A stretch of DNA of 8,964 nucleotides from Candidatus Spyradosoma merdigallinarum (lineage in GTDB: Bacteria; Verrucomicrobiota; Verrucomicrobiia; Opitutales; UBA953). The position numbers and the translations under genes were made by a program. This document shows positions 5,484-8,964 of the stretch, piece by piece; positions within the stretch are counted from its first letter, which is position 1, and each line of letters begins with the position of its first letter. Below the pieces are notes generated by a model. It was given only the letters and a program-made list of their open reading frames with translations, was not told where the DNA came from and did not search any database. The stretch spans positions 1 through 8,964 of the forward strand of contig DVOG01000177.1 in the NCBI GenBank assembly GCA_018713755.1. Reading direction: 5' to 3'.

Positions 5484-6620
5484 ATGAGTTACAATCACGG
5501 AGTAAAAATCAACGAGACGGACACGGGCGCGCAGGCGATTTCCACGGTCGGCGGCTCGGTCATCGGCATTGTGGGCACGGCGCCCGAGGCGGACGCGGAA
5601 ACGTTCCCGCTCGGCGCGCCGGTCATGGTCGCCGCGAGCAAAAGCAAGGCGGCGAAGCTCGGCGCTGCGGGCACGCTGCTTTCGGCGCTCAATCACATTT
5701 TCGCGCAGGCGGGGGCGCAGGTCGTCGTCGTGCGCGTCGAAGACGCGGGCGAAGGCGAGGAAGCGCAGACGAAGGCGAACGTGATCAAGGGGGCGGACGC
5801 GCTGCTCGCGGCGGAAGCGGCGACGGGCTACGTGCCGCGGCTGCTCATCGCGCCGGGCTTTTCGCAGGACAAAGCCGTCGCCGACGCGCTGGTCTCCGCC
5901 GCGGAAAAGCTTTCCGCGGTCGTTTTCGCGGACTGCCCGGGCACGACGCAGGAAGAGGCGTTCGCCTACAAGGAAGAATTCGGCTCCGACCGGCTGATGC
6001 TCCTGTTCCCGCAGGCGACGTATTTCGACGCCGAGACCGCGGCGGACGCGCTCGCGCCGCTTTCGCCGCTGGCGGCGGGCCTGCAGGTCAAGGTCGACTC
6101 CGAGAAAGGCTTCTGGTGGTCGCTCTCGAACCAGACGCTCAACGGCATCACGGGCACGACGCCGCTCATCGACTTCCGCAACGGCGACGCGACGTGCACG
6201 GCGAACATGCTCAACGAGAAGCAGATTTCGACGGTGATCCGGCGCGACGGCTTCCGCTTCTGGGGCTCGCGCACGTGCTCGAGCGGGACGACGTTCGCGT
6301 TCCTCCCGGTGCGGCGCACGAGCGACATGATCAACCTTTCGATTCAGGACGCGTGCCTGGAGTTCATCGACCGCCCGATCTGCAAGGCGACGCTCGACGC
6401 CGTCGTCGATTCCGTGAACGCCTACCTGCGCACGCTCGTTTCGCAGGGCGCGATTCTCGGCGGCGAGTGCTTCGTCGACGAAGACATGAACCCCGCCTCC
6501 GAGCTCGCGCAGGGCAAGGTGCGCTTCTCCTACCGCTTCACGCCGCCGGCGCCGATGGAGGACATGCAGTTCGACTCGGCGACCGTCACGGACTACTACG
6601 ACGCCGTCTTCGGCGCCTGA
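5484..6620 (+). CDS. FI: Contractile tail sheath protein (P2 gpFI family)
   Basis: The product has 378 residues, against 396 for P2 FI. It polymerises around the tail tube and contracts on infection. Family features are the N-terminal HGVKINETDTGAQAISTVGG and IGIVGTAPEAD strands, the A/V-rich VVVVRVED strand, the mid-protein LIAPGFSQD and VVFADCPG segments, RFWGSRTCSS, and DMINLSIQDACLEFIDRP followed by the C-terminal RFSYRFTPPAPMEDMQF. These match the conserved sheath domain. The ATG at 5484 has no clear Shine-Dalgarno sequence (GCGCGGCGTC precedes it) but aligns with the normal family N-terminus. It heads the plus-strand tail operon (sheath, tube, E, tape measure). Upstream bases 5401-5483 are AT-rich non-coding sequence after the terminator; no convincing promoter was assigned. 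Confidence 0.95.
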   Translation: MSYNHGVKINETDTGAQAISTVGGSVIGIVGTAPEADAETFPLGAPVMVAASKSKAAKLGAAGTLLSALNHIFAQAGAQVVVVRVEDAGEGEEAQTKANVIKGADALLAAEAATGYVPRLLIAPGFSQDKAVADALVSAAEKLSAVVFADCPGTTQEEAFAYKEEFGSDRLMLLFPQATYFDAETAADALAPLSPLAAGLQVKVDSEKGFWWSLSNQTLNGITGTTPLIDFRNGDATCTANMLNEKQISTVIRRDGFRFWGSRTCSSGTTFAFLPVRRTSDMINLSIQDACLEFIDRPICKATLDAVVDSVNAYLRTLVSQGAILGGECFVDEDMNPASELAQGKVRFSYRFTPPAPMEDMQFDSATVTDYYDAVFGA

Positions 6621-6634
6621 AGAACTTTTTTTTT
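6607..6634 (+). terminator. Weak terminator-like hairpin at the end of the sheath gene
   Basis: TCTTC at 6607-6611 pairs with GAAGA at 6619-6623, overlapping the sheath stop codon, and a run of nine T follows at 6626-6634. The stem has only five pairs, so at most partial termination or attenuation between sheath and tube genes is suggested. The T-run could also simply be AT-rich spacer. Confidence 0.3.
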
Positions 6635-6661
6635 CATCACAAAAGGGAACACTAAAACGCC

Positions 6662-7213
6662 ATGGCAGCAGCAGAAGACATTCTGAGAAACTTCAACCTC
6701 TTCATCGACGGCATCGGCTACGCCGGGAACGTCGAAAGTTTTACCCCGCCGAACCTCGCGCTGGCGACGGAAGACTTCACGGCCGCGGGCATGATCGCGC
6801 CGCTGGAAGTCGAGACGGGACTGTTGAACAAGCTCGAGGCGAGCTTCACGCTCACGAAGATCGCGCCGGAAGTGGAGGCGCGGCTCGGGAACTGGCTCAA
6901 GCCGATTTCGCTGACCGCGCGCGGGGCGATTCAGGACTTCGACGGCAACGTCAAGGAATGCGTCGTGAAGCTCACGGGCAAGATCAAGAGCGTCGAGGCG
7001 GGCGAGTGGACGCCGGGCGCCGCGGTGAAGCCCAAATACAACATGAGCGTCTACTACTACCACAAGACGATCGCGGGCGTTGTCGTGCACATCGTGGACG
7101 TGAAGAACATGGTCGCCGTCATCGGCGGCACGGACATCTTCGCGGACGTGCGCAAGGCGCTGGGCATCGAGACCAGCGCGGCGAGCATCGGCGCGAACGT
7201 GGTCGGCATCTGA
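6662..7213 (+). CDS. FII: Tail tube protein (P2 gpFII family)
   Basis: The product has 183 residues, close to P2 FII (172). It forms the inner tube inside the sheath. The N-terminal DILRNFNLFIDGIGYAGNVE, LEVETGLLNKLEASFTLTKI and the C-terminal-half strands PKYNMSVYYYHK and VHIVDVKNMV follow the family pattern. It lies 41 bases after the sheath gene and 15 bases before gene E, as expected for the FI-FII-E operon. The ATG is preceded by CTAAAACGCC with no good ribosome site; GGGAAC lies about 12 bases upstream. The same CGCC-ATG context occurs at the tape measure start. Confidence 0.93.
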   Translation: MAAAEDILRNFNLFIDGIGYAGNVESFTPPNLALATEDFTAAGMIAPLEVETGLLNKLEASFTLTKIAPEVEARLGNWLKPISLTARGAIQDFDGNVKECVVKLTGKIKSVEAGEWTPGAAVKPKYNMSVYYYHKTIAGVVVHIVDVKNMVAVIGGTDIFADVRKALGIETSAASIGANVVGI

Positions 7214-7228
7214 CGAGGAGGCGCGGAC

Positions 7229-7516
7229 ATGGAAGCGGAAATCACGCTGAAGCATCCCGTCAAAAGCCCGGACACGGGCGCGGAAATCGCGCGGGTCTGC
7301 CTGCGCGAGGCGAAGGCGGGAGACTTGTTCGCCGTGGCGAAGCTGCGGGACGCGACGCAGGAAGAGCGCTCTTTGGAACTGGTGCGCCGCTGCGTGACGA
7401 ACCTCTCGCCGCGCGAGCTCGAAGAGCTTGCCCTGCCGGATTTTCTCGAACTTGTCGCGCGGGTCAACGCCGGCGCGCCAAATTTTCCGTCACGGAGCTC
7501 CGGAGAGGATACCTGA
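7229..7516 (+). CDS. E: Tail assembly chaperone gpE (zero-frame product)
   Basis: The product has 95 residues, against 91 for P2 gpE. The protein assists assembly of the tape measure and tube and is not in the mature tail. The N-terminal strand ITLKHPVKSPDTGAEIARVCLREAKAGD and the helical PRELEELALPDFLELVARVNA are typical of the gpE/tail-assembly-chaperone family. A good ribosome site, GAGGAGG, lies seven bases before the ATG. The natural family domain ends around VNAGAP; the last ten or so residues to the TGA at 7514-7516 are what the zero frame adds after the frameshift site. Confidence 0.88.
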   Translation: MEAEITLKHPVKSPDTGAEIARVCLREAKAGDLFAVAKLRDATQEERSLELVRRCVTNLSPRELEELALPDFLELVARVNAGAPNFPSRSSGEDT

Positions 7517-7614
7517 TCCTCGCGGACGCGACGGGCTGGCAGCCGAGCGAAATCGACGCGCTCGACGTCTCCGACTTCGTCAACTACCTCCTGCTGCTGA
7601 AAGATTCGGCCTGA
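7229..7614 (+). CDS. Predicted E-E' frameshift product (tail assembly chaperone)
   Basis: A -1 shift at 7480-7486 moves ribosomes from the E frame into a frame that stays open to the TGA at 7612-7614, giving a 128-residue fusion. The added part reads SVTELRRGYLILADATGWQP, then SEIDALDVSDFVNYLLLLKD. The motif of an aromatic-Trp turn, 'DAL.VSDF..YLLL' helix and short length match E'-type extensions; P2 E-E' is 142 residues. Before the shift site the -1 frame has no plausible start or ribosome site for a separate E' gene. The gene order E, E', tape measure is the order where such frameshifts are widely conserved in long-tailed phages. The shift itself is inferred, not observed. Confidence 0.75.
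7480..7486 (+). promoter_or_regulatory. Probable -1 ribosomal frameshift site A_AAT_TTT
   Basis: In the gene E frame the codons read CCA AAT TTT, so the heptamer A AAT TTT has the X_XXY_YYZ form that allows both tRNAs to re-pair after a -1 slip. The zero-frame stop follows 27 bases later. A small hairpin (GAGGA at 7505-7509 with TCCTC at 7517-7521) spans that stop and could help, though it is weak. The heptamer lies at the end of the gpE homology and the start of E' homology. Confidence 0.75.
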
Positions 7615-7615
7615 T

Positions 7616-7795
7616 TTACGGGGCGCCGAAGAAGATTTGGGTGAAGAGGCTGTATGCGGCGACCCCGACCAGGAAAAGCACGATGCAGGACACCGCGATG
7701 ATCCAGAGCGTCGCGCCCGCCACGACCACGAAGCAAATGCAGTAGTGCACCTTTTTGAAGAAAGATACCGTAAGATCCGAGAACTCTTCGAACAT
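7616..7795 (-). CDS. 59-residue antisense membrane protein, function unknown
   Basis: The minus strand encodes MFEEFSDLTVSFFKKVHYC followed by an almost uninterrupted hydrophobic stretch to residue 56, ending FGAP and TAA. A short acidic/amphipathic N-terminus and two Lys at 14-15 precede one or two membrane segments (about 18-37 and 38-55, separated by little more than a Ser-Cys). A near-perfect ribosome site, AGGAGGG at 7802-7808, lies six bases before the ATG and is the best in the window, which argues strongly that it is real. Its stop is one base past the E' stop, convergent, and its start is divergent from the tape measure gene. Position and orientation suggest a cargo gene expressed independently of the tail operon. 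Holin-like, superinfection-exclusion or host-envelope roles are all possible; I do not recognise the family. Confidence 0.75.
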   Translation of the reverse strand: MFEEFSDLTVSFFKKVHYCICFVVVAGATLWIIAVSCIVLFLVGVAAYSLFTQIFFGAP

Positions 7796-7857
7796 CGCCG
7801 TCCCTCCTGAAGACGCAGTCTACGAGGGGCGCATAAAACCGTCAACACAAACACGCC

Positions 7858-8964
7858 ATGTCGATGACTCAAACTGCCGTCTCCTTCATTCTCGGCGCGT
7901 CGCTGAGCGCCGGGTGGGTCGGAGCGTTTTCAAAAGCCACGGACGACCTGAAGGGCCTTTCGGAGAACCTGAAGCGCGGCTCCGCGGCATTGGACGCGTT
8001 TTCCGCGAGCCGCGAAAAAATGGAGAACGCGTCCGCCGCGCTCCGCCGCAACCGGGAACAGATCGGCGGCGAAGAACCCACGCGCGCGCAGCGGGCGGTC
8101 CTTAAAACCCTTGAAGGCAATCTCCGGAAAACCACCGAGGCCTTCAACGCCTCGACGCGGGCCCTTCTCCGGCTCAAAGACGGCTGGGCGAACGCATTCT
8201 CGTTTTCCGGAATCGACGCCGCGCGCAAGGAACTGACGCAGGCGGAGCGGGCCCTGGAAAAATTTCAGCAAAAACTCAAAGACAAGACTCCCACCGCGGA
8301 TCAGATCCGCGAACAGCAGCGCCTCGCAAAAAACGTCGGCATCGCCCGAGAAGAATTCAGCAGGCAAGAGCGAAAGGTCCGGGACTGGCGCGACGCCATG
8401 AACGCCGCGTTCGTCAACGTCGCGCGCGTGACGCGCCAGGTGCGCATCGCGGATTTTTCCCAAAAAATCACCGAGCAGACGGCGGGCCTGAAATCCTCTT
8501 TCGCCGCGCTGAGCGAACACGCGAGGTCTTTCGCGACGCTGGTTACCGCGGGCTTCGTCGCGGGAGTCTCGAATACCGCGCGGACGCTGGACGCGCTCGC
8601 GCGAACGGCGGAGAACCTGGGCGTTTCCACGGAAACGCTGCAGCGCTTCCAGTTCGCGGGAACGCGCGCGGGCATTTCCGCGGAAAAGCTCGCCGACTAC
8701 CTCACGGAAATGAACAAGCGCGTTTCCGAGGCGGCGGCCGGAACCGGAGAAGCCGGGAAGGTGCTGGAAGAACTGGGTCTCTCGGCGCAGGCGCTCAACG
8801 GCGCGGACGCCGTGCGCAAGTTCGAGCTCATCGCGAAGGCGATGTCGAAGGTCGAAAACTCCGCCGACCGCGCGCGCATCGCGGACAAGCTTTTCGGCGG
8901 CGAGGCCGTGAAAACCGTTCCCGAGCTGGTGCGCAGGGGCTGGACGCAGATCGCCGCGGACATG
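7858..8964 (+). CDS. T: Tail tape measure protein (partial, runs off window)
   Basis: The frame is open from ATG 7858 through the window end, giving 369 residues so far; P2 gpT has 815. Tape measure proteins set tail length inside the tube. Residues 1-35 contain a short conserved start (SFILGASLSAGWVGAFSKA). About 36-220 are charged, Ala/Lys/Glu-rich helices with coiled-coil character. A hydrophobic patch follows at 224-240, and then the family block at about 245-330: LDALARTAENLGVSTETLQR, FQFAGTRAGISAEKL, then 'GLSAQALNGADAVRKFELIA' and IADKLFGGEAVKTVPELV. This is a typical tape-measure core domain. A second ATG two codons on (7864) is an alternative start. There is no clear ribosome site at either. 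Normally it would be translated soon after E/E'; here the antisense membrane gene lies between. Confidence 0.9.
   Translation, partial: MSMTQTAVSFILGASLSAGWVGAFSKATDDLKGLSENLKRGSAALDAFSASREKMENASAALRRNREQIGGEEPTRAQRAVLKTLEGNLRKTTEAFNASTRALLRLKDGWANAFSFSGIDAARKELTQAERALEKFQQKLKDKTPTADQIREQQRLAKNVGIAREEFSRQERKVRDWRDAMNAAFVNVARVTRQVRIADFSQKITEQTAGLKSSFAALSEHARSFATLVTAGFVAGVSNTARTLDALARTAENLGVSTETLQRFQFAGTRAGISAEKLADYLTEMNKRVSEAAAGTGEAGKVLEELGLSAQALNGADAVRKFELIAKAMSKVENSADRARIADKLFGGEAVKTVPELVRRGWTQIAADM

Noticed and set aside
5441..6653. Shared GGGAACACT before the sheath and tube genes as a phage promoter element
   Set aside because: Only nine bases are shared and they sit at different distances from the starts; too short to claim.
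7501..7614. Gene E as a pseudogene caused by a sequencing frameshift
   Set aside because: The frame change occurs at a correctly phased slippery heptamer at the expected place in a gene family known for this, so programmed frameshifting is the simpler reading.
1..8964. tRNA, rRNA, insertion sequence or attachment site
   Set aside because: No tRNA cloverleaf, rRNA segment, transposase or paired terminal repeat was recognised; an integrase and att sites could lie outside the window.

Overview
The window is a metagenomic-style contig end made of phage and defence DNA. Its first 31 bases are an untrimmed Nextera tagmentation adapter, so it begins at a sequencing-library fragment end and everything upstream is lost. 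Most of the sequence is GC-rich, with GC-rich third codon positions and P2-like contractile-tail genes. This suggests a prophage, phage or tail-derived element of an uncultured GC-rich, probably Gram-negative-type bacterium. I cannot name the phylum.

Layout. (1) 34-437: a CRISPR array of the type V-A (Cas12a) class, with six full 36-base repeats, six spacers of 25-29 bases and a seventh repeat cut off after 27 bases. No cas gene is present. (2) 422-2936: a minus-strand block holding a gpU-gpX tail fusion, a gpD-type baseplate hub gene and a Thr/Glu-rich protein of unknown function. A plus-strand gene for a small exported beta-repeat protein lies inside the block. (3) 2911-3384, plus strand: the C-terminal remnant of a GpA-type terminase large subunit, joined head to head with the minus-strand block. 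(4) 3397-5400: a distinctly AT-richer two-gene cassette, an ABC/OLD-like ATPase overlapping a small putative PD-(D/E)XK nuclease. It has a candidate promoter of its own and a strong intrinsic terminator. (5) 5484-8964, plus strand: tail sheath (FI), tail tube (FII), the E/E' tail chaperone with a probable -1 frameshift at A_AAT_TTT, and the start of the tape measure protein, which runs off the window. A 59-residue membrane protein is encoded antisense between E' and the tape measure gene.

How it fits together. The sheath, tube, E/E' and tape measure genes form the normal P2-like order. U/X and D would be expected downstream of the tape measure gene on the same strand, but here they lie upstream and inverted. 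No portal, protease or capsid gene lies between the terminase remnant and the sheath gene. The window is therefore either a rearranged or domesticated prophage carrying a defence cassette, or partly an assembly chimera. The two suspicious joints are near 437-445 and 2890-2911. The ATPase-nuclease cassette is the best candidate for an uncharacterised system. The CRISPR array joined to a truncated tail gene is the most striking structure, but it needs read-level confirmation.
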